Of a stretch of DNA of 64,000 bases, positions 35,724 through 47,984 are shown piece by piece. Position 1 is the stretch's first letter. Each line of letters opens with the position of its first letter. The notes below the pieces were generated by a model. It was not told the origin of the DNA, made no database searches, and saw nothing but the letters and a program-made list of their open reading frames with translations. The DNA comes from Glossina fuscipes (Eukaryota > Arthropoda > Insecta > Diptera > Glossinidae): NCBI RefSeq assembly GCF_014805625.2, contig NW_023998417.1, positions 8,554,680 to 8,618,679 of the forward strand, in the 5' to 3' direction. The translations under genes were made by a program, and so were the position numbers.

Positions 35724-38305
35724 TATATTTTTAATTTATATATTTTCGTTCTATCATATCACGTCTAACGTGTGAATTTAGTTTAAGGAAGAAGAAAGTA
35801 GAAGAAGAAGAAGAAGAAGACGATCAACTAAAACTCGCGCGCACTAATTATTAACGTTGTACGTAATGTCGAAAATCAAAATATTAACTGAAATAATGCT
35901 CGAACCATAATATTTATTTTAAAATAAAGAAACAAGAGATAAATGTTTTTGTGAAAATGTGTGAAAATATCTTAATAATTTTCAATATACTACAAAAAGA
36001 AAATCTGAATATGAGAGGAGGGAGAGTACATAACAGCATTCGTTTTAAGGCGAATTTTGGATGCTCACTACCTTTTTTTTTTTCTTTTCTTTTCTTAAAT
36101 GGAAGGCTATGGAAGGCTATGTACTAAGGATCCAATAGAATTAAATTTGAATATCTCTACATGCGCATTAGGAAATATATTGAGACGAGTAGAGTGCAAG
36201 CAAATGGACTATGCTTTATGGAACTAATCGAAGGATGCTCAAGGAAGAGAAGAATCTAGCACTACCTAAGGGCATTTGAACTACATTTACAAACATATTC
36301 ACATAATACACTAATGCACTAACAATGCACTACCCATCCTTTTTACGGATCAAATTTCCAATAATTTGTTTGGGGGAAAAGATTTTTTTAGGGAAATATT
36401 TTCACTCCCATTTTTTTAATAGCATTATCCGAGTAAGTATTTACAATGAGCTACAGTTCTCTAGCAGATTATGTACTGCTATTACTTAGGTCTTTGGAAA
36501 TTTTAATTAGGCCCTAGGCTTTATGCTAAGAAATATATGCAGAGACTTGAGGGATTTTTTGAAAATTTTAATTTTTTGTCTTACAATCAGAGATCATCCT
36601 GTTCATGTTTTTTTTTGCTGAATCTTTTACCCATGCAGCTTGTATTGACCTCTAACATCTATGCATAACGTGTACAGTATTACACTGCTAAAGCATAACG
36701 GAGTCGACTAGTGTTGAAGTCGAGTAAGAAGAAAACAAGGAAAAAATGCGAGTATATGCCTGATAGATAGGTATAAATATGAAACGAATACGTATTTACG
36801 TATAATATACTAAAATACGTTTCATTGGGTGGGCGTTAAGCAAAGCACCATCATTCCAAAGCAATTTATTTTATTTAAATGCAACATTTAAATAAATAAG
36901 TGATTATTATGCATTTTTCTTGTAGACTTTTTGCTTGGCAAAACAATGAAAATGGAAGAAAAAGCAAAAAAAAAAAAAGAAGAATTTGAACCTCATTAAG
37001 GAAGTGTTAAAAAAAAAAAAAGGCCCAATATTAATAACGACGAAAATCTTACAAGAGAGAAAGGTGAAATCTAATTTAGATTTGATCTTTTTTTTTTTTT
37101 TTATTATATTCTTTGAATTTACGAAGAAGCCTGATTTTTTTTTTTTAAATAATTAATTAACATTGTTCCGAATTTCGTAATCCTTATGTGCTTACAATTT
37201 ATTTATTTCCCTCCCCCTGTCACCACCCTCCCTCTTTCCCTTTATTGCACTACATTCATTTGCCTTTGCGATTAGCTTATTGAAAGAAAAAAAAAAAAAA
37301 ATACAAAAAAACAAACAAACAAAACAACCACAAGGCAATCTGAATCAAGTGCATGCCAAGAAAACATATTTTTATGTTTATAAGTTAAGAAGATTTGAAA
37401 AGTATGTATATGTATATGTAAGCATACACATCCATACTTACACAGGTTTTCATAGTAGATATTAAAACAAATATTTAACCATAATATGATTCATCATAAA
37501 CTAAGTGCATCTTTACAAATGAGAAAATGATGCAAATATGGACAAAAAAAGTATTATCATGAGTCACCGAAATATCCCATGCGATAGAACAAAAGATTAA
37601 AAACAATATCCATAAGGCTATCCAAATATTAGACAAATAAACCGTATTCTGAAGTTGTGAACACTAATCACTAATCATGGGAGGGCAGCAACGTCTTGTG
37701 TTACCTTGCCATAGCCTTCCTACTATGACTTAGCATACTACATACATTCGATATATTCTAATGCAATATTAGCAGTCTACACTAGCTTGTGCGCAATTAA
37801 CGATAGAATTTGAATTCAAATTCATTTCCACTTTAAACTTAACCATTGCTCTTAAGCACGCTCTTCACCTAATTACGAATACATTTTGATTGAGGTTTTC
37901 GATAGGGATTTTCCCGAAATATCTTTACATAACCCAAAGTTATTGTGACAATGTCTTAGTTTCTAATCTATTGTGGGCATATATGTGCACAGATCATAAA
38001 GATAATTTAACCTTTGATTCGTAATCCGTTAAGGAGAGTTTTCACAGCTTCCTCATCTTCAATTCTTTGCGATTGTACAAATTCAAATTGACGCATTTGA
38101 TTAGAAATATTGAAAAGATGGATAGCTAGCTAAACGTTATAAGTTCTATTGCACCTACCTCTTTGTCGAAGAGGTCAAGAACGACCTGAGACAAGAATGC
38201 TTTTTTTGCTATTTATTGAGACGATCTTCATGTTGAGTCAGAAAACGAATGAAAAAAATGTCGTTCGTATTTTAAGCTTCTTTGACAGATGTCTCTGAGG
38301 GTTTA

Positions 38306-38396
38306 ACGTCTGCACCTGGCTTGATGCCTTAATCAGACGTGTTGCCTACAACCATAGGCACTCATTTAAGTCGAGTGATCGCCCCCCCCCGGGGGG
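38306..38396. other. four consecutive stem-loops ending in C9G6
   Basis: Perfect stems in sequence: ACGTCTG/CAGACGT (38306-38312 with 38334-38340), TGCCTA/TAGGCA (38343-38348 with 38355-38360), CACTC/GAGTG (38359-38363 with 38373-38377), then C9 directly followed by G6 (38382-38396). It is GC-rich against its surroundings. A repeated CTTCTTTGACAG lies on each side (about 38277 and 38411). Confidence 0.55.
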
Positions 38397-40959
38397 AAAG
38401 ACAATCAAAGCTTCTTTGACAGAGGGCAGTAACAATTTCTTCCTATAATAAAAGCACAAGTCAAATAGATCGGTTTACCGGTTTCTTCCGCTATCCTTAA
38501 ATCAAGTTGATTTATCTATCATATTCTCTCGAGAGAAAGAGTTGTGATTGTACGGTTTTGAGAAATAATAATTCTGGCTTGACAGACCGATCAACAGAGA
38601 AGAGAATTAGTAGTGATAGTGATACTCACTTCGCCTAATGCTTTCCATTACGGCACAATTAAGTACGCAGATGATTCGATAATGTTGATCGCGATATCCC
38701 TAAACAGTAACCTTATCTAGTAATGCAACCAAGGACCTTAAACCTTAAATATAAAAGAGAACATGCGCGTGCTTCAATCGATGTTCCGCCCCATTTTCAC
38801 ACTTAAAAGACAGATATTTTCATAAATTTTAATGCAGCAATCTCTTCCAATATTTTATCAAAAGTCCATAAAAATGGAAATAAATGACAGCAAGAAATAA
38901 AACGTGCAGTTTTATTATCCCCTCTTTTAACGGCAAATAAATCACTGAAATATACATATGCATAACACGTCTGCAGCACCCACGTATAGATAATTGTCTC
39001 TAACAAAAGAAAACTTACATCGACGACTGCTATATATGATGAAGAAATAGTTTGAAATCTCAAACAATGAAAAGAAAAAAAAGAATTTCTTTTTTTTTGC
39101 ATTTCCGCATACTATAAACTAAACTTTATTTAAATTAAAAACAAAAAAACAGACGAACTAAAAGAACAAATACTTTGTGCATGTAATACTACTTTGCATA
39201 TATAAAAATAAGATAAGATTTTTAAAAATAAACATAAGAACGGAATTGAATTTTTTAAAGGTTTTGCTTGCTTGTACGCAAATGTATGCGCACATAACAC
39301 ACATTACGGCGGTGCGACTTTTATGCTTTAAATATATTTTTTTTTGTTATGCTGCATATTCGATGCATTTCCTTAATCAAGAAGAAAAAGAGGAAATGAT
39401 CATCATCACAATAAGAAATGAAGAAGTGAGTGAGTGAGTGATCATTACTAGGGGAGAACAACTACTAAGCAACAAAGGCTTGAGGATGTGAACGCTTACC
39501 GGGTGTATTTGCGCGTACTTATCGCAAGTTGTTGCATTTTCTTTGTGCAAGAAAAAAAAGAAAAAAAAAAAAACAACCAAACACTAACACACAATGATTT
39601 ATTTTTTCACTAAAACCTTGAACTCTTAGAAAGAAGGAAAAAAAAAACAAAAAACAAGAATATATCCATCCATTAAGGGAATGCACTGAAAATGGAACTA
39701 AACAAAGAGTTGTCTAATTTAGGAAATTATATATAAAGAGAAAAAAACGTAATATTCTCTTGTAAAGTTAAAATAAATGGGAGGATATATCAAGTGAGGA
39801 AGAGAGAGAGAGAGAGGGAGAGACCAAAGCAGAGACAGAACCTGAAAAGCTCGGAGAGGACAAGTTTGTTAAAAGTTTCTCATATATAACTATGACCGGA
39901 ATATCGCATAGGTACCCTTATGTACTATCAAGCGAGAATATATAAAAATATAAACATATTTTAATAAGAACTAATGTTATGTACGCTCTCGACAGTTTTG
40001 TAGAAATGGTGGAGAGGAGGTGAGAAGATACTATTAAGCCTAGAGTGGGACAATGTCTAAACTAAATCTAAACTAAAAAGTCTTTTTCCATTTTAAGGTG
40101 GGCGGGGGGAGGGGGCCTGACTTGGAAAAACCATATCTTTAAAGTGCTTTCCAATAGTTCTTCTCAGCCTTCGCGTTGCTATTTCGGAATTTACGAATGA
40201 CACAACCATGCAGAGAACAAAATTCTGTGATATATGAGACGTCTTTGTTGAAACATTTTATATTTTATAGGAAAGCATGGTCAGCAAAATTGTAGGTATA
40301 TGAGAAGATTACGCCAAAACATTATTTATTCTGATTTTTAAGGCATTGTTTATGATTGGTTCGTTCAGTCTTCCACTTGCAACTTCTAGATCACCAGTGA
40401 TATTACTTTTCCAGGGAAAAAGGAGTAAAATATCATTGGCTCGTACAGCGACTCGCGCACATGTCGTTAACTGAACTGACATTGATTCGATTGATTGAAT
40501 AAACAAATACGTCACCACTTTCTGAATATTGCATATGTAGCGCACCGTTCTTACATTACGGGAGATGAATAAATAGACTTTCACAACACGCTATTTATTG
40601 TTTACCTAGTTTGACTACACAGGAACTACAGTTTTATCATAGCATGAACAGGTAGAGTTTCTACCAAGAAAACTTGGAGAACGGATTAATTCTCACACTT
40701 GTCGTAGGAAGCCTATCTCTTCTAGAATTATGAATAATCCAAATCCCGAACTTATTGCAGAAATTTATCTTTTGGTCGTCTGTTCTTCAAAGTCCCGAAG
40801 GCGTCTAGCACAGCTTGGCTAGAGAACCTTTCTCCATTCCATTGAAAGTTCAAAGAGTTTGCTTGTTCTTTACTGGGAATTAACACTTAAATGCATATTG
40901 TCACCAATTGTTTACATTCAAGTATCACTTCATTTTAAAATTTTTGAGAGATTCGCGAA

Positions 40960-41155
40960 TACGCAATTCTGGGATGTCAATCTGCGTGCCATGCCATTGT
41001 TTATCTATTTGATATTATAGTTGCAGTTGTAGCGTATGATTAATGTAGTGCTTTGTGTACTTGTTATAGATTCAAACTGAGATTGAATTGTCAGAGCAAT
41101 TCTGTGATGTCAATCTGCACCTGCAGCACACCATTGTTTACCTGATTGGCATTAA
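40960..41155 (+). repeat. diverged direct duplication
   Basis: GCAATTCTG(G/T)GATGTCAATCTGC followed by a CCATTGTTTA(T/C)CT element occurs twice, about 132 bases apart. Noncoding as far as I can see. Confidence 0.5.
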
Positions 41156-42015
41156 TCGTTTAGTTCTCTCTCACTTATTTAAAAATACATTTCCTACATT
41201 TTATTTTCTTTTTTTTTGCTCGAAAGCTGTGAAAAGGTTTTGCAAAGGAATTCGACGAACAATGATTTTTGTAATTGTTAGTAATTAGTAGTCCCCTTAA
41301 ATGTTGTTGTTGGAGGTGTGATTTTTGTTTTCTTAAACTTTACTTTGTTTTATAAATTAAAAGAATAAATCAAGTAAAATTTTCAATACACCAAATGGTA
41401 AACTATTTATAGTTATATGCGGACAGACGGACAGACAGACAGACAGACAGTAAACGCAATAATGAAAACACAATTGAAATTCATATAAAATATATTATAT
41501 GACTGTGTAGAGTAGGTAGAGAAACCCAAAAGAAAATATTTGCGTTCATAGACGGCACCACACGTACGTACACTACTTTTCAATTCGATTGAATTCGAGA
41601 GGCATTTTCACAAAGTCTTCGAATTAAACGTAACAAACAAAAGAAGGAATAAATAAAATTCTTTATAGTGAGTGAATTATTTAACAAATCGCATATAAAA
41701 CACACAAGAAAATGCGTGTTTTTTTTCTCGTCTTTCTTTTTCTTTTTGTTTTTTTCTTTTTTTTTTTTACATAATTAACCCAAAATAAAATTTACTTTTT
41801 ATTTAAATATATAGAGCAGCAGGCAAGAAGTCAGTCATAGCGAGAAAAAGCGAAAAAAGTAATCATTTTTTTTGCGAGTACACTTGAAATTTATTTAATA
41901 AAAAATTTTCCTTATTGAGGATATATTCTCTTTCTCTTTCTTTTTCATATTAATTTTTTTTTAATTTAAAAAATTTTGTTTTCATATTTGATTAATTTCT
42001 TTTTCAAAATATTAC

Positions 42016-42810
42016 CGATTATTTTTTAATTGTTGTTGTATATTATTATCGCGCTCACGTATACGTTCTCGATCTCGTTCCCTTTCCCGTTCTTGTTCTT
42101 GTTCTTGTTTTTGCTGTTGAAATTTCTGTTCAGGGCGTTCGCTTGGATTACGACGAAATCTTTGCAACAGACTGTTACAACCATCGGACAACAACTGCGT
42201 TACACTGGCCGCCGTAGCACTGCGCATATAACGCCTCTGTTGCCTGGGTTGTTGCAATCGTTTAGTAGTACAATTATCGTCATCATTATCATTATTATTA
42301 TTATTATCATTATTATGATAATCCCCAGTAGATGATAGCATAATAGTGGCGGCGGCATCCTTCCTCTCTTCAATTCGATCGGTGCTAGGGGGGGCTTTCT
42401 ACATTTTTAATTATATTATTATGCTCTTCGTTATGTGGTTGTTGTTGCTGATTTGTGGGTGTAGTGTTATTCTCCTCGGCATTTACCAGAGCAATAACAT
42501 CTTTAAGAGTAGCAAAAACATATGATCTTCGACGCCTTTGCGTCGGTATACTACTACCACCAATACCCCCACCAGCCACCAAAGAGTCATCATCAGCTAG
42601 GGCGCATGTCGCAACTATGTTTAAATTATTTCGATTTTGATTCTCATCTACTGCTACACTTTTCCTCTTGTGTTCATTATTTTTTCCTCCTCCTCCTCCT
42701 CCTCCGCCGCTGCCGGTGCTGTTGCCTCCTTCTGCTGACGACTGCAATTTTTCTTTGCTTAACTTTTCACATTTTTCACGTTGTAATAGATTTAAAATCG
42801 TTGTGGCCAT
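42016..42810 (-). CDS. Doa: Doa alternative first exon C (frame broken at a 7-C run)
   Basis: ATG in a good context (AAAGATGGCC) opens MATTILNLLQREKCEKLSKE, then a Gly8 run, a basic patch (KNNEHKRKSVA), and TQRRRRSYVFATLKDVIALV. After KNVESPP the frame hits TAG inside a stretch with seven C. Shifting by one base there gives an open frame that continues STDRIEERKDAAATIM to Asn/Asp runs, an Arg/Glu repeat (QEQEQERERERDRERIRERD) and a CG|GTAATA donor. One base fewer in the C run would make a single 264-codon exon ending in phase 2, matching the common 111-residue exon. Either an assembly or sequencing indel, a true frameshift allele, or two separate pieces. Confidence 0.6.
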
Positions 42811-43683
42811 CTTTATTAATTATTTTCTTCTCATTTTATCGTTTTTTTTTTTTTAATTTAGTTTTCATTGTTTTTCTTTATTTATTTTTTGCCTTTTTTC
42901 TTTTATTTATTTTCGGCTAATTCTCTTGAATTTGTTGTGCGCATTTCTAACGTTTGATGTGGTATTTAAAACGATCAAAAAATAAATAAATAAATAAATA
43001 AAAAAAGAGGAAAATAATGCTGCTGTGGAAAATCAAACACCAAAAATCTTATGCATTTTCATGCGTTATAAAAATTTGTCTAGTTTTTATTTATTTAAAT
43101 AGAAAACAGATTTCCTTTCTTTATTTGTTTTTTTTTTTTTATTTTTTTTTTTTTTTTTCATTTATTTAATTTTCCATAACATTTATTCTCTCGCAATTCT
43201 CGTTCTCGTTTTATTTGATTATGACTCATAATAAAATTGAAATTTTCGCAATTCACACTGTCAATCTGTCTGTCTGTCTGTTTGTTTGTTTGGTTTTCTT
43301 CACCTGCACATATAAAATTATATTTTGACGACATAATTATTAATTATTAATTATTGATTATTAATTATTAACGCAAATCTTTGCATTCTCTTTGCATCGT
43401 TGGAATGAACTTAAAATGCATTTTTTATATAATATTAAGGTTCAAGGTAAGGATCACTCACTCACTCACTCACTAGCTCGGAGACTTTATATATAGCATA
43501 TATTTTAGGCCGCGTTTGGAAGAAAATTTAAAAAAAAAAAAAAAAAGTGAATTTAATTTTTTATGAAAATTCTGTTTAGCTTAGCTTAACCCTAGAAAAG
43601 CTGGAAACGTATAGCATTTACCTGCACATAACAAATACAAATATACCTATACAAGGGTATGGAGCGAGTAGAGCGAACGAAAA

Positions 43684-44248
43684 TTTAGGTAAAATTTGAA
43701 TTTGACCTCATTTGTGCGGCAAAGTGTTGTGTTGCCCAAGGAAAGCAAAACATCGTGAAAGATGATAGTTCAGCGACATTAGTATTAAGTGTGAAGCTCT
43801 CAAAAATCAACCATTTAGTTGCTTGTTCAATGGAGCTATAAGTGCTATATGGCATTAGATTGTGGGCCAGTGAAGAACAAGATGTTGACTTTTCGCACTG
43901 CACCCTCTCTCTTTAGCCATGAGAGGCATTTTCATCCGGATAAAACTTTAGAAAATTCATACGTGATTGTTGAGAAACGAGGGCGTCCACAAAATCTCAC
44001 TAAGCTGTGGCCTAATTATTCTTCGAATAACAGTTAATGACGAATGCATAAATTTTATTGCGCCCAAATTGCAAGATATCATTTTAGATATGACCCTTAT
44101 TAATGAGTCGTTCAAATGTTGCGAATGTTTCGGAAACTCTGCATTTATATATTTGTTTTTTATGGAAGAAAAGCTTTGTGCCTTCGAAAAGAATAAAATG
44201 ATTCCTAACGTCGCAAAAATCGGTATCCGCGGCAAAGTATTCGTTTAA
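43684..44248 (+). other. possible decayed coding segment, unidentified
   Basis: Two overlapping plus-strand frames (to a stop at 44035-44037, and from about 43967 to 44248) read as ordinary protein rather than repeat. Examples are TAPSLFSHERHFHPDKTLEN and, in the second, FKCCECFGNSAF, AFEKNKMIPNVAKIGIRGK. Third-position GC is higher than in the surroundings. The first has no good start, and joining the two would need a frame change, so this may be a relic of a gene or transposon. The minus strand is also open here (43957-44235). I do not recognise the family. Confidence 0.25.
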
Positions 44249-46739
44249 AGTGATGCAGGAAATTACTTTTTTAATCAATTTCTAGGAATTTAAGATAATA
44301 AGCAAGGCTTGGATAAAATTATTTGTTTCAAGACAATTGCAAAAATTTTGCAGATAATAAATAAGTATGGACAGAAGAAGAGGAAAAGGTTTGATTGCTC
44401 CCCTCCCTCTGCTCACTTTATTGTCCTATAACTGCGCGCTTTTCTAATGTTTCGATTCACAATCGCTTTCAGCTTGGACTTCATGATTGCAATCAATATT
44501 TGACTCGTACTACTACGCGCGAGCAGTGAAGAACAGCGCGAAGCGTTCAAATATTTATAAAAGGGTCGAGGAGTTTGCGCTTTTGATAATAGAATTTCAA
44601 TTTCATTTCCATCCGCCAGTGAGCCTCGAAAGCGAGAAGTAATCTAAGATAAAGAAAGGCATGAGTATGTGTGGAAACAAAAAACCGGGAGACACAACAA
44701 GACAACACTTGACTTGTTCGCGCAAAAAACAATTCTGCCAGTTGAAATAAATAAAAACAAAGCAAGGATGAGAAAACGGCAAAACGGCATAGAGAAATAT
44801 AGCGCGTAAAAACAATATTAGCGTTTAATATACAAACGAAGAAGAAAAAAAAAAAAAGAAGAAAAATTTCTTGTCTGCGGTAAAAATTGTCTGTAAGGGA
44901 AAGAAATCATTTCAATAGTCACCGAGTTTAAACAGGAACGTGGGCAGGGAGGTTGTGCTGGGATTGTTGTGCTGACAAAAATAGAAACTTATAAAGCAAT
45001 TAAAATATATATACTTTGTGTGAAAAGATCTAAAAAAAGTCATCTCTCTTTTCGCCCTACAACTACAAAATTGCTTGAATTACGTCAATGCTAAGCATGA
45101 ATCCGTAAATGGCCATCTTATCCGAAAGAGCCCTTTTCAACTTTATTAATACATTAAAGAGACCCAGACGTTAAACGGCGCCATCAACCACAACCCGCTT
45201 TTATTAACGGGTTTTTTTTTTTTTTTTTTTTTTTTTTTTCTTGTGCATTATGTTTAAACTACTCTTGTATGGAGAGTAAAAAATCTCGATTTGATTTCAT
45301 TTAGGCTTAGAAATGCGCACACAATAATACGATTAGATTTCATCAACACCTCTTTTGCACTTTCCACGATTTCCACTTTATTCTGTCCAAAACACTTTCG
45401 AAAAAGAAAACTTGTTTTAAAATATGTTTTTTTTATTAAATACTTTTCCTTCGTATATCACGTAGAATTTGCAAAATTATTTTTTCTCAATTTTGCAATT
45501 TTGCATTTTTTGTTTTCTTCCCCGTCTTTTGGATTTTGTAAAATTTTCAAATTCGAGACAAAAGAACAAAAAACTACTCAAAAAATTAGTTTCTATTGCA
45601 AAAATTTTGTAAACCGAAAAGATCTCGTATTAAAACGAAAGAATTCACATTTTAAAGAAGACTAAAATAAGAAATTTTCATTTCGATTGAAATGAGCGAA
45701 AAAAATCAAAATAAATTTTCACAAAAATATATCAAAAAATTAAAAATCAGAAAAATCAGTTCCCAAGTAGAAAGAGAAAAGAATCATGAATAGAAGAGAA
45801 AAAAAAAAAAAAACAAAAAAAAAAGAGAAAGAAAAAGAGGATTTCTCATCTCTTTTAAATAGCCACTGACGTTCATCTCGACACCACAAGACGGAGCTAT
45901 CGTCTCTTTTATGCAGCTACTACGGCTAACTAACTATACAGATGGGGACACGACGACAAATCTGAAAAAGTTTCGCTTTCTTCTTCTTATGGCTAAGAAG
46001 GCTAATGTAGTGGAATCGTCGTAATTTCCTAATAGAAGAAATGCCTTCTAGCATTAGTTGTTGTTGCCTTTTAAAAAACATTAAATAAATAGTAGTGTAT
46101 GAACAAAATATCCATTCTTTCGAAGGTAACAAAAAAAGAAAATCCAAATCCGTGCACTGAATATAAACAAAGTAGTGGAGCGAGACTGACAGGTAATAAA
46201 AAAAATATAAAAAAAACAAAAAAACATATATTCATATAATAAATTTCAACAATAAATTTCCCGCAAATTCATTTTCTATTTCTTTGGTTAAGCAGTTTAC
46301 GACTATTGCTTATACGGATGATTCTCTTCAGAGCTCCTCTGACGAGTTGAACGCAATACTTCCTTAAGTTTGCTGATGACAAGAATTCAAAGTTCATAAC
46401 CCAAAATTTTTCATGATTCATTTGTCACAAGAGTGTTCTCCGATGAAAGCGAAATTCATCTTCAGGCAATTCGTATAAAATAGAAAAGTTCAAGGTTCGA
46501 AAATTGGAAAATATGGCAACAATGAAAATGGTTGATCATCAATCAGACAATGGTAGAAGTTTAAGCTGTGCGGGTTCCCGGATATAATGTGATGTAAATG
46601 CAAAATGTCTATAATCATAATACTAACGATAGCGACACCTCATTGCCTAGTCCTAGTCAGTAGTAGTAGTGCAGACCGCAATGCCATGAGTGAAGATGCC
46701 TTTTACGAAACGGAAGCAGCGAGAGATTGATCGAGACGA

Positions 46740-47770
46740 TGGCCAGTATGCCAGTATGCAGTCCAAATATCTTCATTTTCTAGAGGGCAATATAAAATAC
46801 ATCTATTTTGTATGACGAGACGGTAAGGTAAGGCAGTTGTGTTAATTCTATCCGATATTGTTTTTCAAATGTATTTACAACGCTTGCCTTTCTTATTTTT
46901 TGCAGATTCTTAGAAAACCCTCCAAGCAATGAATATATTCAGGAAAAGAAACCCAATCTCAATTAGAGGAAGCCGATTAATCAGTGTGCAGTGCATTTCA
47001 AATACTAGATCTGCCTTCATTTCAGGTAATTTTATTAATATTAATTAAATCGCACTAGCGAATATATAAATATATCTTACAATGCCATCTAATTTTTGTA
47101 AGCGATTTCTTTTTCTTTTAAGGTTAATATTGGTTGATGCCAATAGTGATGTTGAATGACCGTAGGCAGGATGCAATTGGGATCTCTAGAGAAGAAAGTA
47201 CGTACCACTCTAGAATGGTAAGGCAGTTTTTTGATTTCAAATGCATTTATAAGGTTATCTATCCTTTCGTCTTTATTTGTTTTTGCAGATCTCTTTAAAA
47301 GTATCTTTTAAATGGAGCGAGCTGCTGCATGTTACTGAAATTGATCAACACAATGGCCAGGATGCAATTCAAATATCTTCACTTTCTAGAGGACAAACTC
47401 ATCTTTTTTGGATAATGAGACGGTAAGGCAGTTAGTTGTATTAATCCTAAACGATATTTGTATTCATAACGCTATCCTTCCTTCTTTTTTTGCAGATTCT
47501 TGAAAAGCCTTCATTCATGAAATGGAATCGAATCCAATGTCAATTAGAGGAACCCGATTAATCAGTGCAGTTCATCTAAAATACTGACCGTAGGCAGGCA
47601 GGCAGGATGCATTTGGAGTCTCCAAATTCTGCAGAGAATTCTCTATATAACATTCCCTTTTTCCACATTTTAGAATGGTAAGACAGTTTTTTTGATTTCA
47701 AATGTATTTATTACCTTATCTATCCTTTGGTCTTTATTTGTTTTTGCTGATTTTTCCAAAGGTATCTTTT
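46740..47770 (+). repeat. duplicated array of exon-like segments with mini-intron signals
   Basis: Two kinds of block alternate and are each present twice. Block 1: ATGGCCAG...CAAATATCTTCA(T/C)TTTCTAGAGG...GAGACG|GTAAGG...TTTTTTGCAG|ATTCTT.GAAAA...ATTAGAGGAA(G/C)CCGATTAATCAGTG. Block 2: GACCGTAGGCAGG...AGAATG|GTAAG.CAGTTTTTT...CTTTATTTGTTTTTGC(A/T)G|AT. Intron-like gaps are 46823-46905 (83 nt), 47218-47288 (71), 47423-47495 (73) and 47678-47749 (72, acceptor decayed to TG). Segments between them have stops in all frames I tried. Confidence 0.6.
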
Positions 47771-47911
47771 AAAAAGTGCCCCTTTTAAAAAGAGGGTTGA
47801 TTTAAAGGGGTACTTTTAAAAGATACCAAGTGCCCCTTTAAAAGATACCTTTTGAAAAATCTGCAAAAACAAATAAAGACGAAGGAAAGGACAGATAGAT
47901 TTGAAATCAAA
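47692..47911. repeat. inverted repeat (foldback) with ~100 bp arms
   Basis: Left arm about 47692-47792 (GATTTCAAAT...CTTTATTTGTTTTTGCTGAT...AAAGGTATCTTTTAAAAAG). Right arm about 47799-47911 reads as its reverse complement (CTTTTAAAAGATACC...ATCTGCAAAAACAAATAAAG...ATTTGAAATC). The left arm has an extra ~15 bases. The loop is a few bases. The arm is a copy of the block-2 intron, inverted. Confidence 0.8.
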
Positions 47912-47984
47912 CAGACCAACCAGGCAGTCAGGCATCTTCCAATATGCATTTAAATAAAGTACCTAAAGAGTAAATCCTATTGAT

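Larger units (their letters stand above)
35482..42015 (-). other. Doa: large Doa intron (6.5 kb)
   Basis: No coding exon identified. It holds (TA)n at 35694-35716, a run of four hairpins ending in C9G6 at 38306-38396, a diverged ~132-bp-spaced duplication at 40960-41155, and an (ACAG)n repeat at 41421-41450. Other frames are AT-rich and short. Confidence 0.6.

Noticed and set aside
38300..38380. tRNA-like structure
   Set aside because: The stems are sequential hairpins, not a cloverleaf, and no conserved T-arm or anticodon layout is present.
42030..42920. Plus-strand Phe/Ile/Leu-rich frames opposite Doa exon C
   Set aside because: Antisense shadows of Arg/Glu, Asn/Asp and Gly repeats; they resemble membrane segments only by composition.
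45291..45665. 124-residue plus-strand frame, Phe/Lys-rich
   Set aside because: Composition follows AT-rich DNA; no motif, no splice context.
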